From NCBI GenBank assembly GCA_018657585.1, contig JABHWX010000111.1:1-52310 (forward strand): a DNA stretch of 52,310 bases. The letters run 5' to 3'. A model generated the notes under the pieces. The model searched no databases. It saw nothing but the letters and a program-made list of their open reading frames with translations, and was not told the origin of the DNA. This document shows, in pieces, positions 19,094 to 27,790 of the stretch (positions are counted from its first letter, which is position 1; each line of letters begins with the position of its first letter). The DNA is from Phycisphaerae bacterium. Its GTDB lineage: Bacteria > Planctomycetota > Phycisphaerae > Phycisphaerales > SM1A02. The position numbers and the translations under genes were made by a program.

Positions 19094-20752
19094 ATGATGG
19101 TATTAAGATTGTTAGCAAAGAGAACCTTGAGCGGAGCGTGTTGGCTATTGCTCTGCACCACATTTGTTGGGTGCAATTCAAACGCTTGGATGGGTGACCC
19201 AACAGCAGGTGGATATTACAAACCAACTCCTACTTCAATACCGATTTTAGATCGTATTGACATCATTGAAGAGCGCGTTGATTTACCGCAAGTTACGCAA
19301 GTGACACCAGCTGACCTAACACCATCAGACCTTGAGTATCGGATTGCGGCGGGTGACATTTTAGATGTAGAAATTTTTGGTCTCTATGCATCAAGCCAAC
19401 GTCATCCAGTGCAACGCCAAGTGGATCAAGGCGGTTACTTCCGAGTTCCTGAAGCGGGTGATGTGCTCGTTGCGGGGCTTACACCGCAGGGTGCACAAGA
19501 AGCAATTACGAAGTCGCTTGCAAAAAAAGTCATGACCCATCCAAGTGTGCAGGTAAGTACCCGTGATCAAACTGGTTTTACATACACAGTTTACGGTGGT
19601 CTTGCACGTTGGGGAGTCTTTAAACTTAGCAACCCAGACTTGCGACTAGTTGATGTACTTGCACTTGCAGGCGGTGTTCCGCAATCAATCAAGAAGATTC
19701 ATGTCATCCGTCAACTTCCTGTAAGTGACAGGATGTTGCCATCGTGGGATCGTAATAAAAGTGATGAAAAAACGGAACCGAGTTCTCATTCATCAAGCAC
19801 TTCTCCATCAGAGCAGCCACATACTTCAGGAACAACCCCAAGAATTGAAGATTTGATAAATCAACTTGATGGCGATGCTTCTCCAGTCACTTCTCCAGAA
19901 ACTACGCCATCTACTGCACCAGTCAAAACTTCTACAGAATCAAATCCACAAATTGATGACCTAATCAACCAACTTGATATTGGTGACAACAATCCGTCTG
20001 ATGCAACAGGAACACCAAAGGTCTCACCAGGCGTGATTCAAACAGCAGCGCAACCCTTGGTTGATGTTGATGATCTTGTACCAACAAGGAAACACCAGCC
20101 TGTCGATGTAGATGAACTTACGAACGCTTCCCCACGGAGTTCTCCCATAAGCGATTCTGCATATATTTACGTACCCGAAAGCGATTCGTGGGTTGCAGTG
20201 AGTACGGATCCCAAAGAACATGGAACACTGAAAAAACAGACAGATAAAAGCACTGCTGCAAAGCAGGTTGTTCTTGAACGTATTATCGAAGTTCCGTGGC
20301 CATTGTTGAGGCAAGGGGATAGTTCGTACAACATTGTTATTCGACCCGATGACCGAATTTATATTGAACCACCTCAGTTAGGGCATTTGTATATTCGCGG
20401 CGAAGTCAGCAGACCTGGTGTATATCAGTATCCAACAACGGGAGAACGAATGACGCTCTCTGAGTTTATTATTTCAGCGGGCGACCTTGGTCCAATTGCT
20501 GTGCCTGAACGCATAAGTTTGACCCGCCGTATTGGCGAGAACGTTCAGGCAACAGTTTCGCTTAACTATGCAGCAATTATTCAAAAAACAGAACCAGATA
20601 TTTTCTTAAAACCTAACGATACAATTAGCATTGGAACATCATGGGGAGCAACTCCTATGGCAATTGTACGAAATGGTTTTCGAGCTACGTATGGTTTTGG
20701 ATTTTTGCTTGATCGTAACTTCGGCAACGATGTATTTGGAAGACCTCCGTAA
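19094..20752 (+). CDS. Polysaccharide export (Wza-like) outer-membrane lipoprotein with SLBB domains
   Basis: Lipobox LLLCTTFVGCNS; YRIAAGDILDVEIFG; GYFRVPEAGDVLVAGLTPQGAQEAI; YIRGEVSRPGVYQYPTTGERMTLSEFIISAGDLG. Confidence 0.88.
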   Translation: MMVLRLLAKRTLSGACWLLLCTTFVGCNSNAWMGDPTAGGYYKPTPTSIPILDRIDIIEERVDLPQVTQVTPADLTPSDLEYRIAAGDILDVEIFGLYASSQRHPVQRQVDQGGYFRVPEAGDVLVAGLTPQGAQEAITKSLAKKVMTHPSVQVSTRDQTGFTYTVYGGLARWGVFKLSNPDLRLVDVLALAGGVPQSIKKIHVIRQLPVSDRMLPSWDRNKSDEKTEPSSHSSSTSPSEQPHTSGTTPRIEDLINQLDGDASPVTSPETTPSTAPVKTSTESNPQIDDLINQLDIGDNNPSDATGTPKVSPGVIQTAAQPLVDVDDLVPTRKHQPVDVDELTNASPRSSPISDSAYIYVPESDSWVAVSTDPKEHGTLKKQTDKSTAAKQVVLERIIEVPWPLLRQGDSSYNIVIRPDDRIYIEPPQLGHLYIRGEVSRPGVYQYPTTGERMTLSEFIISAGDLGPIAVPERISLTRRIGENVQATVSLNYAAIIQKTEPDIFLKPNDTISIGTSWGATPMAIVRNGFRATYGFGFLLDRNFGNDVFGRPP

Positions 20753-20771
20753 TGGCGTTTATGCTAGAAGG

Positions 20772-20848
20772 GCTCCAATAATTTGAACCCTCAGTGGAGC
20801 ATCCGCGTAGTGGATATGTTGGAATGGAGCGATTAGACGCGGTTCCAT
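20772..20848 (+). other. Intergenic multi-hairpin region upstream of exosortase gene
   Basis: GCTCCA(20772-20777)/TGGAGC(20795-20800); ATCC(20801-20804)/GGAT(20812-20815); ATGGAGCG(20824-20831)/CGC-GGT-TCCAT(20838-20848). Confidence 0.35.
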
Positions 20849-20886
20849 CTTGAGAGAGCCCAGCACATGACCGATTATCACCAACT

Positions 20887-22641
20887 ATGAGTTCTAATAA
20901 ACCAGAACAGCCGTTATACGAGGCACAGCCCCAGAATCTATTGCTGTGGTCAATTGTTCTTTTGGTCGCCTTCAGTTGGATTTTTTGGGATTTTCTTCAA
21001 CGGCAGTTTTGGTTCGCTATCAAGCAGCAGGCAGATTGGGGTCACACCCTAGTAATTCCATTTATTGCGGGTTATTTTGTTTGGCTTTGTAGAGGGAAGA
21101 TACTTCAACAACCATTTTCAAGAGCATGGAGTGGGATTGTCTTTGTCCTATTTGGATTAGCATTTTATATTTTTTGTGCGCTGAGTGATTCTTTCCACCA
21201 TCACAATTTAATGGGGCTTGGCGTCGCTAGTTCTCTTACCGGAATGGTGATTTTTATATTCGGGTGGCGTCCAATGAAATACCTTTGGTTTCCCCTTCTC
21301 TACCTGTTTATTTTTGGTCAGACTATTTCAGATAGATTTATGGAAGTAGCCACATTTAAGTTGCAAGACATTGCTTCGTATGGATCGTACGTAGGGTTCT
21401 CCATTCTTGGTTTTGATATTGTGCGTGAGGGGAACACCCTTGAACTCTTTTACAATAACAAGAGTTATCCTCTAAACATTGCTGAAGCATGTTCTGGCAT
21501 GCGTATGCTTATGGCATTTTTCGCGCTTGGCGTTGCGATGGCCTACACTGGGCTTAGATATACATGGCAACGTATTGTTCTTGTTCTTTTTGCACTTCCA
21601 ACCGCCATTTTTGTCAACATTCTTCGGGTGATGACTCTTGGCTTGTTAAGCATCATCGACAGTGGATTTGCAGCGGGCGATTTCCACACGTTTGTTGGCA
21701 CGGTATGGCTCATACCAGCATTTCTGATTTATCTGGGAATTGTTTGGATCCTTAAGAATCTTGTAATTGAGCCAGAAGAAGACGAACCAGATGAGTCTGC
21801 ATCAATATTTTTGTTTACCAACAAGGTTACTTCCGGTTTCTTAATCGCAGTGGTTGTGCTTGCTGTTACTGCAATTGGATTTCAATATTCAATTCAAGTC
21901 CTCAATGTGACCTTGAAAAAAGAGGCGGTCTATCCTAGAAGGAGTTTGTCAGTGCTTCCAACGCAATTGAACGGTTGGAAAATGAATGGCGAAGACCAAC
22001 GCATGGATGCTGCAGGAGTAGAAGCGCTTGGTACGGAATTATATCTAAGCAGGTCGTTTGTTAATACGAATCACTCATCATCACCAATTAAGTTGCATAT
22101 TACGTATTACACAGGACAAATTGACGCAGTTCCACATGTTCCAGATCGATGCATGGTTGCCAACGGTTTTGTTCAATTAACACCTGACCCCTTAACATTT
22201 CCACTTCAAATTGATAAGGCAGAATGGCAAGATGACACCCAAGCATCGCTTGATGGAGTTCCTTATCAAATAATGTCGGAATGGAATCCACTTACAAAGC
22301 AAGAGGATATTGTTCGATTACCTTTTGGAGATTTCGAACTGCGTACAACTGAATTTACTCACCCTCAAATGGGCAACGATCATGTCTTTGCCGGTTACTT
22401 TTTTATTGCGAATGGCAAAACAACTCCGTATCCAGGCAAAATCAGATTTCTCTCCTTCGACCGCTCCTCTAAGTATGCCTACTATTGTAAAATTCAATTT
22501 ACGATGCAAGGAAATAGTGACTTTACTACTCCTCAATTTGTCGAAACTGTTTCAGAATTTACTTCGCAGATGCTTCCCCATATTATGAAGTGTCTTCCAG
22601 ATTGGGCAGAAGTAACAAATAACGATAACCAAAACCAATAA
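20887..22641 (+). CDS. Exosortase fused to C-terminal EpsI/DUF3485 domain
   Basis: EACSGMRML (Cys), PTAIFVNILRVMTLG (Arg), DFHTFVGTVW (His) catalytic motifs; C-terminal VPHVPDRCMVANGF EpsI-like motif. Confidence 0.88.
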   Translation: MSSNKPEQPLYEAQPQNLLLWSIVLLVAFSWIFWDFLQRQFWFAIKQQADWGHTLVIPFIAGYFVWLCRGKILQQPFSRAWSGIVFVLFGLAFYIFCALSDSFHHHNLMGLGVASSLTGMVIFIFGWRPMKYLWFPLLYLFIFGQTISDRFMEVATFKLQDIASYGSYVGFSILGFDIVREGNTLELFYNNKSYPLNIAEACSGMRMLMAFFALGVAMAYTGLRYTWQRIVLVLFALPTAIFVNILRVMTLGLLSIIDSGFAAGDFHTFVGTVWLIPAFLIYLGIVWILKNLVIEPEEDEPDESASIFLFTNKVTSGFLIAVVVLAVTAIGFQYSIQVLNVTLKKEAVYPRRSLSVLPTQLNGWKMNGEDQRMDAAGVEALGTELYLSRSFVNTNHSSSPIKLHITYYTGQIDAVPHVPDRCMVANGFVQLTPDPLTFPLQIDKAEWQDDTQASLDGVPYQIMSEWNPLTKQEDIVRLPFGDFELRTTEFTHPQMGNDHVFAGYFFIANGKTTPYPGKIRFLSFDRSSKYAYYCKIQFTMQGNSDFTTPQFVETVSEFTSQMLPHIMKCLPDWAEVTNNDNQNQ

Positions 22642-22666
22642 CAAATCAATCAGGATATTAAGTTCA

Positions 22667-25600
22667 ATGGCTAAGAAAAAAAAGGCAAGATCAAAAAAAA
22701 GGAAAGCGCCTCGCAGGAGCTCGCAAAAGGCAAACACAAAACTTATAAAAATACTTATCGTTAGTTTTATAATCCTTTTGACTGGAGGAGGAGGTGCTTG
22801 GTATTTTGTTGAAATGCGTGGTGCGCAAACAAATATTTCTAGTGGTGATTCTCAAATCGCAAAAGGAGAGTACAAGAAAGCTTGGAAAAGTTACGGACGT
22901 GCTGTCAGGAAAGAACCCAACAACCTCGTCTACATTGGAAAATTAAAGGAGGCACTTGCTTTAATTGTTCCAGTCACACGAACTGAAGCAATGCAAATGT
23001 ATGGCCTTTATGTTAGTGCTCTTGTTCACGAAGCAAGGTATAACCCGCTAGATATTAATTCGCATTTGGTCGTTGCTCAAGAAATGTATAAATCGGCGTA
23101 CTTAACAGGGAGCGATACTGATTGGCAAAAATTAAGGGCGGTTGCTAAAACAGGTTTGGATAGTATTTCGCCAGATGATCCCCGTAGACACGAATTGTTG
23201 CTCTACAGAGGGCTAGCTTCTTTGCGAATAGAAGATGCTTCAATGACCGATACGTATGATGACGAAGGAAACGTTCGTTTTCCGGGAGAAGGTGACTTTG
23301 AAGAAGTGCTTGAAAAAGATCCAGGTAATGCAATGGCTTGGGCATCATTAGCTCACGGAAGAATGGCTGTTTACTACCGTCTTAATGCTGAGGGGAAAAC
23401 GAGACAGGCTGAGGAGAATCAAATATTTGCAAACAGAACAATGGGGCAAGCTCTGGAACTTGCAGGAGATAGTTTTGAGGTTTCGGCAGTTCTGCTTCGA
23501 GAACTTTTGTTACAACGAACTGTCTTACTCCAAAGTCAAATAGCCAACCCTGATGAAGTTCCTCAATCAGTAATTGACGAAGTTACAGATAAGATATTAG
23601 TAGCTAGAAAAAACTTGATGGCTTCTTACAATCCATCAGAGTATTTTGCACGAGCGGGAGAGGTTTCGACGCTTTTAATTGCAACGGATGATGATGATGG
23701 CAAAGAGTTTGCTATTGAGATACTTGAAAATACAATCAAATTGTATCCAGAAGATTTTGGGCGTATGTTTATTCTTGCGGGCTTGCTTGCAAAGGTGGAT
23801 AGAGCAGACGAAGCACTCTCGATATACAACGAGGTTCTCGATGCGCCAAAGCAGACTGTCGGTCTACATGCGACGGAGTTGTTTGTGGTTCAGCCCATGG
23901 TCGCTTCGGCACTGGTTCGGTTGAAAATTGAGCAATTCTTTGCATCAGAAACAGATGAAGAAAAAGGAAACTGCCTTGATGAAGCAATAGAATATCGAGA
24001 TACACTTGACAAGCTGGTTTCGGGGAATGCTACCAACCAACACTTGTTGTATTCAGATGGAATTATTGCTTTTGCAAAGGGAAATTTTCAAGTGGCTGCA
24101 AACAAGCTTGAAGAATCTATTGCTAGGAATCCAGACATTGATCCAAGTGTATATAGACAATCGGCATTAGCACTGGCAGAAACCGGCGCAAAAGGTTTGG
24201 CGATTGATCGGCTTTCAACAGCAGTCGAAAAAGAACCCTCGAATCTGCAAAATTACCTTATAAAAGCTCGTTTGGAACTAGATTTGTCGCAGGCTAAAGA
24301 GGCGGCGTTAACGCTATCGGTTCTTCCAGAATCTTTAAAAGAGCGCGAAGACATTCAATTTCTGCTAAATCTGATTGCATTTCAACTTTCTCGGGGCACC
24401 GAGATGCCTATTTCTGATCACGTTCTGCAAATAATTTCAGAGGCAGAAAAACTAATTAAACAATATAAGTACGACGAATCGGTCGTGTTGTTAACTGACG
24501 CAATCGAAGCATCAGTAAACGACGATTGGCGGTTATTTGTTGCAATGTCACACACGTTTGCTTTACAAGATGAGAGAGAAGAGGCAATTGTTTGGATACA
24601 AAAAGCAATTGATATATCGCCAAATCCAGAAGCAATAACTCCAAAGCTTCACATACTCAAAACTAATGATAGGGTTTCAGCTTTAATTTCTATGGTTGAA
24701 GCGAATGATTGGACTGAAGCTGAAAAGGCAGAGGAGCTTACGGTTTTGTTGTATCAGATGAGCATGAAGTTTATGGCTGAGGCTAATCGCTGGGCTCAAA
24801 TAGGGAATGAGACAGAAGTGCAAAACGCACAAGCTATAGCAGACCAAGCAAAGACCGAAAGCAAAAAATATCAAGCATTGGCGGAATCTTTAGGTTCAGA
24901 TTTAACTCGAATTTACGCATTGGTGTTTAATCAACAACTTGCAAGTGGGGATTTTGAGGTGGCGAAGGGAACGCTTGAATTACGTATAGATTCAGGAGAG
25001 ATTCAAAGCAAAATAGATTCCTCACGAGTTTCTTTAATTATGGCATTAGCACTACAAGCAAAAAGTAATGGAAAACTAGATGTATACGATATGCAAATCT
25101 CCAAAGCGCTCAATCTTGCTAAGCAATCGGTGCTAGATTATGCAATTTCCGATTTTGTCTGGAGAGTTTATGGCAGAATTCTTGTAGAGATTGGGGAGAT
25201 GCAAGAGGCCATTAACGCATATGGGGAAGCGTATAGGATTGCGCCGAGTAATAAAGAGAACATCCGTTCACTCATCAGTGCTTTATTTAAGGATGGTAGC
25301 GAATCTCAACGATTGCTCAGAACTTTACGGGATGCGACAAAGCAGTTTCCACGAGATAAACAATTCAATATGGCTTGGCTTGAAGTTGAGCGCCAATTTG
25401 GATTTCCTTGGAAAGTTTTTGTGCACAGGGCTAATGAGTATGCATTGAATCCGAAGGATCGTAGCAACGCTCTAGAACTAGCCTTTCTGTTGGTTAATTT
25501 GGATCCTGCTCGCGATTTGGTCCGCAACCCTGATGGTACAGAAGTGTATTCTGCTAGGGCATGGGAGCAATTGCCTCCAAACACGAAAGAGACTGTCTTA

Positions 25601-27790
25601 AGTGGACTTCGCAGAGAATGGGACAAATTAATTAATAGTATTTTGACAGAGTCGAAGGATCAGACAGATTCAAATATACGCATGGCAACACTTCACGCTT
25701 CAATTTATAGAGATCTAGGAAAACTTGAGAGCGCTTCTGAAATATGGGATGAGTTCATCAGTAGTTTTCAGGATTCAGACAAATACACCTTCGCGGTTAT
25801 TTCCGCGGCAGACTTTTTACATAAAGCTGGTCGAACGCAACAATCGGTTACCCTCTTAAATGCCGCAAGGGATAAACAGAGTGACAAGTATGAAATTGAT
25901 GCGGTGCTTGGATCCCTTTATTTTGCAGGCCAACGGTACGAAGAAGCAGCAGAATATTTTAAAGCCCCCGTTGAGGCGACACACGATCAAGTAATGGAAT
26001 CAAGGCGAATCGAAGCACTTGCATTATCGGGTAAATTTGATCAGGCAGAGCGAGCACTAGTAGAATTTGTATCAACAAACAATGCTTATACAAGTGCAAT
26101 GCTTAAAGCACTCATACAACGTGTCAAAAGTGATCAGGCTTTAGCCCAAGGGGATATTGAATTAGGAAGGAAAACGCTAAAGAGTTATAGGGATGCTCTA
26201 CATGCTGCAATAGAAGCAGACTCAACGAACAAGAGGCCATACGTTCAACTCTGCCAGAGTCTTCTAAACGAGTATCATCTCACACAAGAGAAAGCGCTTC
26301 TTGAAGAAGCATTAGACATCGCTAACGAAGCAACTGGTGCAGGCAAGGAAACCGAGCGCTTCGCGCTTGTTCGTGCAGATGTTCTTCAAGCACACGGTCA
26401 GCTTTCCAAAGCAGTGGATAGGCTTATGCGATTTCTCTCAGATAACCCAACCTCTAACGTAGTTCGCCAGCGTTTAATTGAGGCTCATCTTGATTCAGAA
26501 AATGTAGACCGTGCTCTAGCCACCGCTAGAGATGGAGTTGCCCTTAATCCATCTGATGCAATATGGCACCAAAGTCTTGCGGAATTGCATTTGAGGGCGA
26601 ACAACGATAATGGCGAAGCAATTAAATCCTATTTGAAAGCAATACAACGTTCGCCGTCGGTTCAGTTGCTTATGAGAATCGAAGCTATCACTCGTACCGA
26701 TCAATCGTTACCAAATCAAGAAATTCTAGAGATGGCTCGGGGGTCGTTATCGAAATTGCATCCAATTGTTGGAGCAATTGAAGCGAAAGCACTTTTTAAT
26801 TTGGGTAGAAATCGCGATGCTTTGTTAGCTATGGAAAGAACGTGGAAGATTCTGCACAACGCAATTGAGAATGGCTGGATTTCGCCACAATCTACAGGCA
26901 ATTGGTTTTTGGATTTACATGAGCTTTTTAAAGACAACCCAGAAGAGGGAGAAGCATTTGTTCACTCTCTTGCTGACGGTCCACTTTCTCAAAATCAGCT
27001 TATTGGATTAGCGGGTTATTATCGAGCGGCAGGAGATATTGATAAATCCCTCGAAATTATTGACGCTGGCTTAGCACTCGAAGAGACAACTCAAGGTTCA
27101 AGAGCGAAACTCCTTATGATGCTCGGCGGATTCCTTGTCGAAGCAAATAGATATTCTGAAAGTGAACAAGCATTTAAATTGCTTGCAGAAGAATCAGATT
27201 CGGCCCTTGTACAGAACAACATCGCTTATGTGATTGGTGTGTACCAAGATAGACCAGAAGAAGGACTCGAAATTGCAAAGGCAGCAGCTAAAGCAGCTCC
27301 TAGAAACATATCTATTATTGACACAGTTGCAGTGATGCACGAGCGTCTTGGTGAATTTCAAAATGCTGCTGAAACACTTGACTTCCTGTTGCAATTAGAT
27401 CCATCTAATTCGACAGCTATGTCGAGACTTGCTCTTCTGTATGCAGAACATTTAGGAAGTCCTCAGCGAAGTTTGGTGTACGCCTTACGGGGTCGAAGCC
27501 AAAGCCCGTACTCTGCTCAGGTGCTTGATGCCCTTGGATGGGCATATTATCGGATGGGCAATTTCGAAAAAGCAAAGGATATGATACAGCGGTCTTTGCG
27601 TCAAGAAGATACAATGTTAGCGTATCTTCATTTAGCACAGATAGTTACAGAAGAGTCCAAGTTTGATGAAGCCCTAGGACATATCAGAATGGCGCAAGAA
27701 CTTGCTGAAGATGCGTTTTCCCTACGTAGTGTGGAGGCGTTAAAAGACGATATTCGCAAGAAGAAAGATCAATCCAAGGATAGTGAGTAA
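22667..27790 (+). CDS. Very large TPR-repeat protein with lysine-rich N-terminus and single N-terminal TM segment
   Basis: 1707-aa ORF; MAKKKKARSKKRKAPRR then KILIVSFIILLTGGGGAWYFV; many TPR-like units (e.g. EEAIVWIQKAIDISPNPEAI, QEAINAYGEAYRIAPSNKE, VDRALATARDGVALNPSD). Confidence 0.88.
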   Translation: MAKKKKARSKKRKAPRRSSQKANTKLIKILIVSFIILLTGGGGAWYFVEMRGAQTNISSGDSQIAKGEYKKAWKSYGRAVRKEPNNLVYIGKLKEALALIVPVTRTEAMQMYGLYVSALVHEARYNPLDINSHLVVAQEMYKSAYLTGSDTDWQKLRAVAKTGLDSISPDDPRRHELLLYRGLASLRIEDASMTDTYDDEGNVRFPGEGDFEEVLEKDPGNAMAWASLAHGRMAVYYRLNAEGKTRQAEENQIFANRTMGQALELAGDSFEVSAVLLRELLLQRTVLLQSQIANPDEVPQSVIDEVTDKILVARKNLMASYNPSEYFARAGEVSTLLIATDDDDGKEFAIEILENTIKLYPEDFGRMFILAGLLAKVDRADEALSIYNEVLDAPKQTVGLHATELFVVQPMVASALVRLKIEQFFASETDEEKGNCLDEAIEYRDTLDKLVSGNATNQHLLYSDGIIAFAKGNFQVAANKLEESIARNPDIDPSVYRQSALALAETGAKGLAIDRLSTAVEKEPSNLQNYLIKARLELDLSQAKEAALTLSVLPESLKEREDIQFLLNLIAFQLSRGTEMPISDHVLQIISEAEKLIKQYKYDESVVLLTDAIEASVNDDWRLFVAMSHTFALQDEREEAIVWIQKAIDISPNPEAITPKLHILKTNDRVSALISMVEANDWTEAEKAEELTVLLYQMSMKFMAEANRWAQIGNETEVQNAQAIADQAKTESKKYQALAESLGSDLTRIYALVFNQQLASGDFEVAKGTLELRIDSGEIQSKIDSSRVSLIMALALQAKSNGKLDVYDMQISKALNLAKQSVLDYAISDFVWRVYGRILVEIGEMQEAINAYGEAYRIAPSNKENIRSLISALFKDGSESQRLLRTLRDATKQFPRDKQFNMAWLEVERQFGFPWKVFVHRANEYALNPKDRSNALELAFLLVNLDPARDLVRNPDGTEVYSARAWEQLPPNTKETVLSGLRREWDKLINSILTESKDQTDSNIRMATLHASIYRDLGKLESASEIWDEFISSFQDSDKYTFAVISAADFLHKAGRTQQSVTLLNAARDKQSDKYEIDAVLGSLYFAGQRYEEAAEYFKAPVEATHDQVMESRRIEALALSGKFDQAERALVEFVSTNNAYTSAMLKALIQRVKSDQALAQGDIELGRKTLKSYRDALHAAIEADSTNKRPYVQLCQSLLNEYHLTQEKALLEEALDIANEATGAGKETERFALVRADVLQAHGQLSKAVDRLMRFLSDNPTSNVVRQRLIEAHLDSENVDRALATARDGVALNPSDAIWHQSLAELHLRANNDNGEAIKSYLKAIQRSPSVQLLMRIEAITRTDQSLPNQEILEMARGSLSKLHPIVGAIEAKALFNLGRNRDALLAMERTWKILHNAIENGWISPQSTGNWFLDLHELFKDNPEEGEAFVHSLADGPLSQNQLIGLAGYYRAAGDIDKSLEIIDAGLALEETTQGSRAKLLMMLGGFLVEANRYSESEQAFKLLAEESDSALVQNNIAYVIGVYQDRPEEGLEIAKAAAKAAPRNISIIDTVAVMHERLGEFQNAAETLDFLLQLDPSNSTAMSRLALLYAEHLGSPQRSLVYALRGRSQSPYSAQVLDALGWAYYRMGNFEKAKDMIQRSLRQEDTMLAYLHLAQIVTEESKFDEALGHIRMAQELAEDAFSLRSVEALKDDIRKKKDQSKDSE

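Noticed and set aside
23686-23702. GATGATGATGATGG short tandem repeat in the TPR gene
   Set aside because: Only a few units within coding sequence (Asp run); in-frame and unremarkable.
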